Assembly: GCA_944389935.1 (NCBI GenBank) | Contig: CALXOE010000013.1 | Span: 1 to 64,000 of the forward strand | Direction of reading: 5' to 3' | Length of the DNA stretch: 64,000 nt | Origin: an uncultured Victivallis sp. | GTDB taxonomy: Bacteria; Verrucomicrobiota; Lentisphaeria; Victivallales; Victivallaceae | Part shown: piece after piece, positions 52,862-60,650 of the stretch | Position numbering within the stretch: the first letter of the stretch is position 1 | Layout: each line of letters begins with the position of its first letter | The notes under the pieces: model-generated | Told to the model about the DNA's origin: nothing | What the model saw: only the letters and a program-made list of their open reading frames with translations | The model's database searches: none | Position numbers and translations under genes: made by a program

Positions 52862-54964
52862 ATGGATTCAGCCGCTTTTGAAGATCTTCTGGTCACCGCA
52901 ACGACCTCCCCTGACAAGAAAACGCTTGAAAAACTCCTTGCCTTGCTGGCCACTGCCGGTAATCCGATCCCCGCATCCGTAGTGGAAGAGCTCAATCTGC
53001 TCTGGGAAGCGTGGGGCAACGACGAACTTGACGACGCACAGGGTGCATTCTGCATCGGACTGGCAGGACTGCCGATGACCGATTCCCCCGTGTTCCGCAA
53101 GCTGCTCGCACAGGCGGTGAAAGCCGTCCTGCCGAATTATCTCTCGCGGCCGCCGATCATGAAGGCGCTCGGAGTCCGCGACGAAAACGTCGCATTGAAC
53201 GATTTCGCAGCCCGGCTGCAGCGGCTGCGCATGCTCAAGAACGGACTGGTTGTCTTTCTGCCGAGCTCGGGTCGCTGGGGCATCGCCGGATCGCTCGACA
53301 GCATCGGGTCGCTCGCGATCAACACCTGGGGGGGGACCGGCGGCGGTGCCGCGGTTCCGCTCGACATCGTGCTGCGCGAGGCCGTTCTGCTCACGCCCGG
53401 TCCGGAACTCATCAAACTCGTTGACTCCAGCCGCGGCATGGTCTCCTCCGCGGATTTCCGGAACATCATCAAACGCAAGGCGCTCGTTCCGGTCAGTGAC
53501 GAGGTTGCCCGGCTCATGGCGAAGCACGGATGTGCCCGGAATCTCGACGGGGCGGCGTTTGAAAAATACTGGGCCGACAACGCGGCCGGAGCCGCCGCGC
53601 CCGCCACGCGCCGCGCCTGCGACGGCCGCAGTCTCAAGGAGGTCGACCTGCTGCTCTCGGCGGAAGAGAAAGCCGGAGCGGGGAACTTCTCCGACGCCGA
53701 AGCGGCCGCGTTCAACCGCTTCTTCTCGAACCTGAAACCGGACACTGCCGCACGCGATTCAAAACTTCTGGCCTCGATCGTCGCGCGCCTCGCTCCGCGC
53801 GCCTCGGTCGAACAGCTCAAGGCGATGCTCTCGCCGCTGCCGGGGAAAGCGCTCTTCTGGCCCGCGAGCCCCGCGTCGGCGGATCTCAACTGCCTTGCGG
53901 TATGGGGGGAACTTCCGGCGAAAGAGCTCGAACAGCTCGCCCGGATCACGGCGGCGATTTTTCCGGAGGAGTACCTCGCGGAGTGCGCGATGCGCGTTCC
54001 GCTCAAGTCGTTGAATGCCATCTGTGCGAACGTCGCAGACGAGGTGCTCTACGATCTCTTCATCGAACAGAAAGCCTGTACGTCGGACTTCCTGCTCTGG
54101 ATCTGGAAAAACCGCAAAAAACGCGAAAGCGCGGAGCTGCTGCAGCTTCTGAACGTCGACAACGTCTCCCGCGCGCTCTCGCAGGACAATCTGCCGAAAG
54201 CGTGGGGCGCGGCGCTGCGCGAACTCCGGACGCTGCTCCTGAACAACGCCGATTTCCAGAAACAGCTGATTCACGCAGCGGGAGACGACGTTTCGATGTT
54301 CGCCGCCGCATTGCAGGGGGCGCTCTTCCTGAGCTCCGGTGAACGGCAGAGCCTGATGGTCAAGCTCTCGCGGGTCTCTCCGGAACTGCGCAGCTATCTC
54401 GAGGAGGGAGCGGGCCAGCGGATTCTGAAAGCGGGCATCGGCAAAATCGACACCGACGCCCCCGCCGGAAACGAGCCGAACTACACGAGCGTGAAATCGC
54501 ACAAACGACTCATGCAGGAACTCGACGACATCATCAACATTCATATTCCGGAGAACCGCGAGGCGCTCAAGGCCGCGCGCGCTCACGGCGACTTCCGCGA
54601 GAACTCCGAGTTCGACGCCGCCAAGGAACGGCGCAACTTCCTCGGACGCCGCCGCTCGGAGCTCGAGCGCGAACTCAGCCGCATCCAGCCCGTGAACATG
54701 CGTTCGGTCCGGGTGGAAGACACTGCGGTGATCGGCTCCGAGATCGAACTCAAATACGAGGACGGCGAAGTTGAAGTCTATCAGCTTCTCGGCGCCTGGG
54801 ACGGCGATCCGGAACGGAAGTTCCTCGCCTATCGCACCCGGCTCGGACAGGCCGTGCTGAACAGCAAGGTCGGCGACACGATCGACGCGCCCGGCGGACG
54901 CAAATGCGTTCTCGCTGCGGTTCGGCCGCTCTCCGAAGCGATCATCGCGGAGCTGGATGCTTGA
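52862..54964 (+). CDS. greA: GreA-type transcription elongation factor with long N-terminal region
   Basis: A 700-residue protein. Only the last 160 residues or so are GreA/GreB: a coiled coil with the acidic tip ARAHGDFRENSEFDAAKERR, then the FKBP-like domain (SEIELKYEDGEVEVYQLLG, LGQAVLNSKVGDTI). GreA stimulates RNA polymerase to cut backtracked transcripts. The first 540 residues are mostly helical repeats of unknown role. Ordinary GreA is about 158 residues; chlamydial GreA is also some 715 residues long, so this layout looks like a PVC trait. ATG 52862 has GGAG 8 nt upstream. Confidence 0.85.
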   Translation: MDSAAFEDLLVTATTSPDKKTLEKLLALLATAGNPIPASVVEELNLLWEAWGNDELDDAQGAFCIGLAGLPMTDSPVFRKLLAQAVKAVLPNYLSRPPIMKALGVRDENVALNDFAARLQRLRMLKNGLVVFLPSSGRWGIAGSLDSIGSLAINTWGGTGGGAAVPLDIVLREAVLLTPGPELIKLVDSSRGMVSSADFRNIIKRKALVPVSDEVARLMAKHGCARNLDGAAFEKYWADNAAGAAAPATRRACDGRSLKEVDLLLSAEEKAGAGNFSDAEAAAFNRFFSNLKPDTAARDSKLLASIVARLAPRASVEQLKAMLSPLPGKALFWPASPASADLNCLAVWGELPAKELEQLARITAAIFPEEYLAECAMRVPLKSLNAICANVADEVLYDLFIEQKACTSDFLLWIWKNRKKRESAELLQLLNVDNVSRALSQDNLPKAWGAALRELRTLLLNNADFQKQLIHAAGDDVSMFAAALQGALFLSSGERQSLMVKLSRVSPELRSYLEEGAGQRILKAGIGKIDTDAPAGNEPNYTSVKSHKRLMQELDDIINIHIPENREALKAARAHGDFRENSEFDAAKERRNFLGRRRSELERELSRIQPVNMRSVRVEDTAVIGSEIELKYEDGEVEVYQLLGAWDGDPERKFLAYRTRLGQAVLNSKVGDTIDAPGGRKCVLAAVRPLSEAIIAELDA

Positions 54965-55812
54965 AACTCCGGACGCTCCGGTCGATCTATTTTCCGCTGA
55001 CCGTTCCGCATCCGGGACGGTTGCGGAGATGGGTTCGTTCAATCGGCTACAACCGGGTCCGTGTCGTTGCGGGAGGAGAAGTCACGGCGGTGCTCTACAC
55101 GCTGCCCGCCGCCTCCCCGGCGATCGCCGGGCGCCGGATCGCATTTGCGACCGATTTCCACTACGGAGGCAGTGCGCGCGACCGGCATCTGGCGACACTG
55201 GCCGCGGAACGGGTCCGGGAATTTCGTCCGGACGTGCTCTGCCTGGGGGGAGACCTCTCCACCGATGCCATCGAACTTGACGCGCTGCCGGAACTGCTTG
55301 AAAAATTCCGCGACATCGCTCCGCTCCGGCTCGCGATTCCGGGGAACTGGGAACGCGGTAAAAGCTGGTTGAAAGCGGAGTTCTGGGAATCACTTTACGA
55401 AGCGGCGGGAATTCGTTATCTCTGCAACGCCGGAGTCGAATATGAGGGATTTTACTTCTACGGCTGCGACGAGCTCGCGAACGGCTCTCCACATCTTCCC
55501 GAGCGGTGGCCGTCGGGACTGTTCCCGGTTCTCCTGGTTCACCGTCCCGACACGGCGATTGCGCTGGACACGCTGCATGCGCTCGATCCGGTCGGGCTGA
55601 TACTCTGCGGGCACACGCATGGTGGTCAGGTTCGTCTCCCCCTGATCGGACCGCTTTACGCCTCGAGCCGGTACGGCTGCCGACTTGCTTACGGGCTCTA
55701 TCAGCGACGCAACGGAACCACCCGAATGATCGTCAGCTCCGGAATCGGGGACTGCTCTTTTCCTCTGCGGATCGGCTGCCGGCGGGAGGTCGTTCTCATC
55801 GAATTCGCCTGA
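54961..55812 (+). CDS. Calcineurin-like metallophosphoesterase
   Basis: A 283-residue protein with the two-metal phosphoesterase motifs: DFHYGG, LCLGGDLS, PGNWE (Trp in place of the usual His/Asp) and CGHTHGGQVRLPLIG. The closest pattern is the YkuE/membrane-associated type. The start appears to be TTG, which overlaps the greA stop as TTGA and has GGAG 8 nt before it. Substrate unknown; relatives act on phospholipids or nucleotides. The altered third motif may change activity. Confidence 0.85.
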   Translation: MKLRTLRSIYFPLTVPHPGRLRRWVRSIGYNRVRVVAGGEVTAVLYTLPAASPAIAGRRIAFATDFHYGGSARDRHLATLAAERVREFRPDVLCLGGDLSTDAIELDALPELLEKFRDIAPLRLAIPGNWERGKSWLKAEFWESLYEAAGIRYLCNAGVEYEGFYFYGCDELANGSPHLPERWPSGLFPVLLVHRPDTAIALDTLHALDPVGLILCGHTHGGQVRLPLIGPLYASSRYGCRLAYGLYQRRNGTTRMIVSSGIGDCSFPLRIGCRREVVLIEFA

Positions 55813-55830
55813 TTCGCCGGAAACCGTTCC

Positions 55831-55859
55831 TTGAAAAAAGGGATGGAACATGGTATATT
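55831..55859 (+). promoter_or_regulatory. Promoter of serA
   Basis: TTGAAA (55831-55836), 17 nt, TATATT (55854-55859), leaving a leader of about 80 nt. Confidence 0.65.
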
Positions 55860-55948
55860 AAGGAGAAAGCGGAAGCGGGGATCCGTCAATTCCGCTTCGC
55901 GTTGATTCGTTTTTGAAGCGAGCCACCATTCACACTGGAGATATCATC

Positions 55949-57520
55949 ATGCGTAAAGTTTTGATTCCGACCAAACTGGACAAATTCGCGGCGACCATGC
56001 TGTCCGACCGCGGCTATCAAGTGGTGCTCGACGCCGCCACACCGCTCGATGAACTGGTCAAGGCGAATTCCGACGCGGAGGTGCTGATCGTCCGCAGCGA
56101 AAAGATCACACCGGAAATCATCGATCTGCTGCCGAATCTGAAACTTATCGTCCGCGCCGGAGCGGGTTACAATACGATCGACATCAAATATGCCCGCAAA
56201 CACGACATCGATGTGATGAACACTCCCGGCGCGAATTCAAATGCCGTTGCCGAAGAGGTGATCGCCATGATGCTGGCGGTCTGCCGCCACGTCGTCGCCG
56301 GCGACATCTCGACCCGCAGGGGCGACTGGGAGAAGAGCAAGTTCATGGGCCGCGAACTGACCGGAAAAACCATCGGCATTCTCGGGCTCGGCCATATCGG
56401 GCAGCTGCTCGTGAAACGGCTCGCCGGATTCGAGATGAAAGTGCTCGGCTACGATCCGATGCTCTCACCCGCACTCGCGGATAAACTCGGGGTTGAACTG
56501 ACCACCGTCGAACACATTTTCGAGGAGTCGGACTTCATTTCGCTGCACATCCCGGAGAATGATGAAACGCGCGGCATGATCAATCGCCGTCTGCTCGAAC
56601 TCATGAAGCCGGGCGCGATGCTGCTGAACTGCGCCCGCGCCGGAATTCTCAATGAGGCGGATCTGCGTGCGGTCAAGGCCGAGAAGAAGATCTACTTCTG
56701 CAACGACGTCTATCCGAAAGATGTCGCCGGCGAGAAGCCGATTGCGGATATCTGCGACCTCATGCTGCCGCACCTCGGAGCGAACACGTTCGAGGCGAAC
56801 TTCGTCGCGGCCAAGCGGGCAGCCGAGCAGACGATCGCCTACTTCGAGCAGGGGATCACGAACTGCGTGGTCAACAAGGCCCTGCCGGACGGGCTCGACG
56901 CCAAGTATCAGAAGCTCGCCTACGTGCTGACCAGTTTGACGAATGCCTATCTCGGCAAGGAGAATCCGACCCGGGTCGAAACCAGCTTCTACGGCGACCT
57001 TGCGAAGTACGCGAAGTGGATGACGCCGCCGATCGCGGCCGGAATCGCGGCGGAATTCGCGCCGGACACGACCCCCTCGGATGCGGAGCACTACCTCTCC
57101 GATGCGGGGATCGAGCTTGTGAACCGTGAAGTCGACAACAACAAGCACTACGGCGAAGCGATGACCATCGACCTCTTTGTCGGCGGCAATCTGATTTACA
57201 AGGCGGGAGCGCGCGGCACGATCACGGAGAACAATCTCATGATCTCGCGTCTGAATGATTTCGACCAGCTCTATCTCGAGCCGACGGGTCATCATCTCTT
57301 CGTCGAATACAAGGACGAACCGGGCGTGATCGGCCGGATCGCCGGAATCCTCGGAGAAAAGAACATCAACATCGTCGACATCCGCGCGCCGCAGGATCTG
57401 AAGTCCGGGCTTTCGCTCACGGTGGTCAAGACGAACGTCGAGGTTCCCGAGATGCTCGTCGAGAAGATCCGTGAAGCGGTGAACGCGAGCAAGGCGTTCC
57501 AGTTCACCTATCTGCCGTAA
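55949..57520 (+). CDS. serA: D-3-phosphoglycerate dehydrogenase
   Basis: A 523-residue long-form SerA, first step of serine synthesis from 3-phosphoglycerate. Seen: VRSEKITPEIID, RAGAGYNTIDIKYA, the NAD loop GILGLGHIGQ, NCARAGILNE with the catalytic Arg, PHLGANTFEA with the catalytic His, an intervening domain, and a C-terminal ACT domain (VEYKDEPGVIGRIAGILGEKNINI) that usually senses serine. GGAG lies 8 nt before ATG 55949. The glycerate kinase in this window would feed the same triose pool. Confidence 0.96.
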   Translation: MRKVLIPTKLDKFAATMLSDRGYQVVLDAATPLDELVKANSDAEVLIVRSEKITPEIIDLLPNLKLIVRAGAGYNTIDIKYARKHDIDVMNTPGANSNAVAEEVIAMMLAVCRHVVAGDISTRRGDWEKSKFMGRELTGKTIGILGLGHIGQLLVKRLAGFEMKVLGYDPMLSPALADKLGVELTTVEHIFEESDFISLHIPENDETRGMINRRLLELMKPGAMLLNCARAGILNEADLRAVKAEKKIYFCNDVYPKDVAGEKPIADICDLMLPHLGANTFEANFVAAKRAAEQTIAYFEQGITNCVVNKALPDGLDAKYQKLAYVLTSLTNAYLGKENPTRVETSFYGDLAKYAKWMTPPIAAGIAAEFAPDTTPSDAEHYLSDAGIELVNREVDNNKHYGEAMTIDLFVGGNLIYKAGARGTITENNLMISRLNDFDQLYLEPTGHHLFVEYKDEPGVIGRIAGILGEKNINIVDIRAPQDLKSGLSLTVVKTNVEVPEMLVEKIREAVNASKAFQFTYLP

Positions 57521-57540
57521 GCGCGACTATCGGCTCAACC

Positions 57541-57566
57541 GCCGCCCGGGAGAGAGCCCGGGCGGC
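57541..57566. other. GC hairpin after serA
   Basis: A perfect 10-bp stem, GCCGCCCGGG (57541-57550) and CCCGGGCGGC (57557-57566), with loop agagag. No T run follows on either strand, so termination, if any, would need Rho; it may also protect the serA message end. Confidence 0.5.
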
Positions 57567-57587
57567 AGAACAGGGAACATCGGGCCA

Positions 57588-58241
57588 ATGAATCTGCACA
57601 ACGAGCTCCTGAACCGGGTCAAACGGACCTGGGAACTGATCCGTCCAACGGCGCCGGTTCATCGTCCGCCGCGCAACGCGGACCAGCTCATCAAACTGAA
57701 TCTGCCGCCGTTGCTCGGGCGGCGGGATGCGGCGTATGACCACGCGAGCCGGCTGATTGAGGATCAGGAGCTCTTTGCCCACGATGAAATCTGGCGGCAG
57801 AAACATTACGAAACGATTTCCGGCCTGTTGGAAATTGCGGCGGATGACACGAATTCGATTCTGCTGACGCTTTCGAGTCCCGACACGGCGCTGCGGGAGA
57901 GAGGGATCCGGGATCTGATCGAGCTGCTGCAGGATCTGGTACGCGGGCTGGGAAATTTCACCAGATTGAGCAATGCGGTTCTCGACGCGGAGAATCCGAC
58001 ATTGAAACACTTCGGGATTCGGTATACGGACACGGAACGTCTGCGCGGGGAGCAGGTTTTGAGTGAGGTGGAAATCTCGACGGTCAATCAGTTGCGGATC
58101 TTCTGCACGCATGCGCTGCCGAAGATCCGGCGTTACCGGGAATACACGGCGAAAAGCTTCAGCAAGCCCTACGCTTCGCGTTATCATAAAGCGTACGAAG
58201 CCTATTCCGAAATCTTCAGTGAAGCGGTCAAGGCCCGGTGA
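57588..58241 (+). CDS. Hypothetical helical protein
   Basis: A 217-residue soluble protein that I do not recognise. It is mostly helical by eye, with charged stretches such as RRDAAYDHASRLIEDQELF and RKIRRYREYTAKSFSKPY-like text near the end (KIRRYREYTAKSFSKPYASR). No signal peptide, membrane segment or metal motif is seen. Codon use matches the neighbours, supporting a real gene. The ribosome-binding site is weak. It lies between serA and the FkbM-like gene on the same strand. Confidence 0.6.
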   Translation: MNLHNELLNRVKRTWELIRPTAPVHRPPRNADQLIKLNLPPLLGRRDAAYDHASRLIEDQELFAHDEIWRQKHYETISGLLEIAADDTNSILLTLSSPDTALRERGIRDLIELLQDLVRGLGNFTRLSNAVLDAENPTLKHFGIRYTDTERLRGEQVLSEVEISTVNQLRIFCTHALPKIRRYREYTAKSFSKPYASRYHKAYEAYSEIFSEAVKAR

Positions 58242-58322
58242 TCCGCAGTTCCGCAGCGTCTCCGGAAAGATCCGGTCCGCCGGAACGGAATGCTTAACGA
58301 ATTTCATACAAATACGGATTGC

Positions 58323-59261
58323 ATGAACATCTTCGATAAAATTCTGCAGGACGAAATCTTCCTGCAGGATCCGCCGGTTCTGGTCGATATCGGGGCCGCC
58401 ACCCGGCTGTGCGGGAAATGGAGCGTGATCGGGAAATACAGTGTCTGCATTGCATTCGACCCGGATCTGCGGCAGATGGATTATATTGAAAAGGAGGATT
58501 CCCGTTTTCGCCGCCTCTGTTTTTTTCCGCAACTCGTTCATGACAGCATCAACGGGGAAGTGGATTTTTATCTGACCGCGTCACCGGAGTGTTCGAGCTG
58601 CCTTGAGCCGGATACGGAACGACTCCGGAACTGGAATATCGCCCCGTTCTTCCAGGTGACGGAGAGGCGGCGCATGAAGTCGGTGACTCTGCCCGAAGTC
58701 ATGAGACGGCTCAATCTCGCCCGCATCGACGCACTCAAAAGCGACTCACAGGGGATGGATCTGCGGCTGCTGGCCTCCCTGGACGAAACTGTCCGGCAGA
58801 ATATTCTGGCGCTGGAGGTGGAGCCGGGCCTGATCGATGCCTACAAAGGAGAGGACAAATTCTGGATGCTGCTCGAGTACATGGGGAAAACGGGGGGCTT
58901 CCGGATGAGCGATTGCCGGGTGGAGCAGCTGCGCTATCTGCCGGCGGCCGTTCGAGACCGCTATTTTACGGGGATTCGGGGACGGCTGGTCAATACGCTT
59001 CTGCCCGGATCGCCCGGGTGGTGCGAAACGGCCTTTCTGAACGACTACAGCAAAATCGAACTGACGGAGCGGAACTGCCGTCTCGGCTGGATCATGGCGA
59101 TGATCGACCGCCAGTACGGATTTGCGCTTGAGCTCGCCGGGCGGGGAGAAGAACGCTTCGGGAAACCGATTTACCGCGAACTCGCAGCCTGTACGCTTAA
59201 AAAAATGCCGTTCTGGAGACCGGTGCTGCGGAAATGCTGCCGGAAATTCCTGAAATTCTGA
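58323..59261 (+). CDS. FkbM-like methyltransferase
   Basis: A 312-residue protein. PPVLVDIGAATRLCGKWSVI near residue 20 fits the SAM-binding strand of FkbM methyltransferases in altered form, followed by CIAFDPD, VDFYLTASPECSS, and IDALKSDSQGMDLRLLASL with LALEVEPG, the family core. FkbM-type enzymes commonly O-methylate sugars in surface glycans. The first glycine motif is degenerate, so activity is uncertain. The start could also be ATG 58290; neither has a strong ribosome-binding site. A glycosyltransferase-like gene converges on it 18 nt away. Confidence 0.7.
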   Translation: MNIFDKILQDEIFLQDPPVLVDIGAATRLCGKWSVIGKYSVCIAFDPDLRQMDYIEKEDSRFRRLCFFPQLVHDSINGEVDFYLTASPECSSCLEPDTERLRNWNIAPFFQVTERRRMKSVTLPEVMRRLNLARIDALKSDSQGMDLRLLASLDETVRQNILALEVEPGLIDAYKGEDKFWMLLEYMGKTGGFRMSDCRVEQLRYLPAAVRDRYFTGIRGRLVNTLLPGSPGWCETAFLNDYSKIELTERNCRLGWIMAMIDRQYGFALELAGRGEERFGKPIYRELAACTLKKMPFWRPVLRKCCRKFLKF

Positions 59262-59279
59262 CCGAAATCGTTTCCCCTC

Positions 59280-60254
59280 TCATGGCCGGAACAGATTGTG
59301 ATGTTTCAGGCCGGAAAGAATCGCGCGGGAAATCGAAAAACCGGTGCGGTTCGCCTGAGTGCTCAAGGCGAACCGCTCCCCGGGGAAACGCCGGGAAAGA
59401 TCCATTCTGGCTTCCCGGAACGCTCGCGCATAAGTCCCATACAGATAATGCAGCAGCGCTTTCGGCATCCGGTAACCGTAACTGCCGAGGTTGTGGCTTG
59501 CCAGTTGCGAGGTCAGAAACCGGAAACCCTGATAGTGATAACAAATGAGTTCTGATCCGGCCGGATTCCACGAGTGATCCGGACTCTGCTCCCAGTGGAT
59601 CGTCATCCAGTTCCACGGGGCGACATCGATGCCGGGATGGGCGGCGATCGCGAGAGAATCGGTCTTTTCCGGCCAGAAGTCGAGATATTTCTGATCGGCA
59701 AAACGTCCGGGCTCAACCCGGTCGCAGCACCACTCGATACAGCGTTCCCTCCACCATTCGAGAATCTTCCGGCATTCAGAGTCGCGCCGGTAAATCTGAA
59801 ACGCGACATTGTACACCCCGAACTGCTCCCGGAATTTCAGCGAGGGAGGGAAGCGATGCGGACAAATGAGCAGCGACTTCCCCTCGAATTCACGGTAAAC
59901 CGGAGCTGGATCATGAAAAAAGAATAAATCTGAATCCAGATAATTCAGCACCTGAATTTCCGGATGGCGATGGAACAGATAAAGCGGAAGAACCGGACTC
60001 AACGTGAAGATATACTCCACCCGGGAGCGGTTGTCGCGACACCGGGCAAACTCCGGATCAAACGCCTCGATATCCGCGAGCCGGATCGGAATCAGCCGCG
60101 AATCCCCCGCCATGGCAAGCAGCCGATACGCCTCGTCGTCCAGCGCGGCGACATAGAGAGAAAAATCAGGTACATGTTTGCACAATGATTGAAAAAGCGT
60201 ATATCCGCACACCAGATAATTCCGGTCGAAACAGGTGCAGAATGAATATTTCAC
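59280..60254 (-). CDS. GT8-like glycosyltransferase
   Basis: A 324-residue soluble protein opening with YSFCTCFDRNYLVCGYTLFQSL, as in GT-A enzymes that use nucleotide sugars. The metal-binding DxD is in LNYLDSDLFFF near residue 108. GVYNVAFQIYRRD and FADQKYLDFWPE follow and are usual for GT8-like or nucleotide-diphospho-sugar transferase families. It probably builds a surface glycan, possibly with the FkbM-like neighbour. Its own promoter lies at 60299-60327. Donor and acceptor unknown. Confidence 0.8.
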   Translation of the reverse strand: MKYSFCTCFDRNYLVCGYTLFQSLCKHVPDFSLYVAALDDEAYRLLAMAGDSRLIPIRLADIEAFDPEFARCRDNRSRVEYIFTLSPVLPLYLFHRHPEIQVLNYLDSDLFFFHDPAPVYREFEGKSLLICPHRFPPSLKFREQFGVYNVAFQIYRRDSECRKILEWWRERCIEWCCDRVEPGRFADQKYLDFWPEKTDSLAIAAHPGIDVAPWNWMTIHWEQSPDHSWNPAGSELICYHYQGFRFLTSQLASHNLGSYGYRMPKALLHYLYGTYARAFREARMDLSRRFPGERFALSTQANRTGFSISRAILSGLKHHNLFRP

Positions 60255-60298
60255 GATCAGATCTCACATTCTTACCGAAAACAGCCCGACACGCGAAT

Positions 60299-60327
60299 AG
60301 TATACCATTGAAACCACGGAATTGCAA
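60299..60327 (-). promoter_or_regulatory. Promoter of the GT8-like gene
   Basis: TTGCAA (60322-60327), 17 nt, TATACT (60299-60304) on the minus strand. Confidence 0.6.
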
Positions 60328-60429
60328 CTGTACATCAAACAACGTTTACGGAAATCCAGACCTCGAGACAGCGTATTTCGCCCTCCCCTCCTTGAAATCG
60401 GGATTTGGAAATTATTCATCATCCATGAT

Positions 60430-60457
60430 TTGCTTTTCCATGAAAACAAGGTATATT
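60430..60457 (+). promoter_or_regulatory. Promoter of pnp with a long leader
   Basis: TTGCTT (60430-60435), 16 nt, TATATT (60452-60457). The leader to the pnp start is about 185 nt and holds no gene; in other bacteria PNPase controls its own message through such a leader. Confidence 0.55.
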
Positions 60458-60650
60458 ATTCTAATTGTACGCGGGAGAGGAGTGTCTCCGGCATCGGCTT
60501 GATTTTGTGGAATTCGGTCGTTATCAGCATCCGGGATCCGTTCCGGGGGTTGATACCGGGATTCCGCGAGTCGAAAGGCCCATGGCCGGACGCGACCGGA
60601 GCACGCCTTTCCTCCCCAAAACAGCCCAACAGGAGAAAAGGAAATCTATC

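Noticed and set aside
57541..57566. Intrinsic terminator of serA
   Set aside because: The stem is strong but no T run follows on either strand, so it is listed only as a hairpin.
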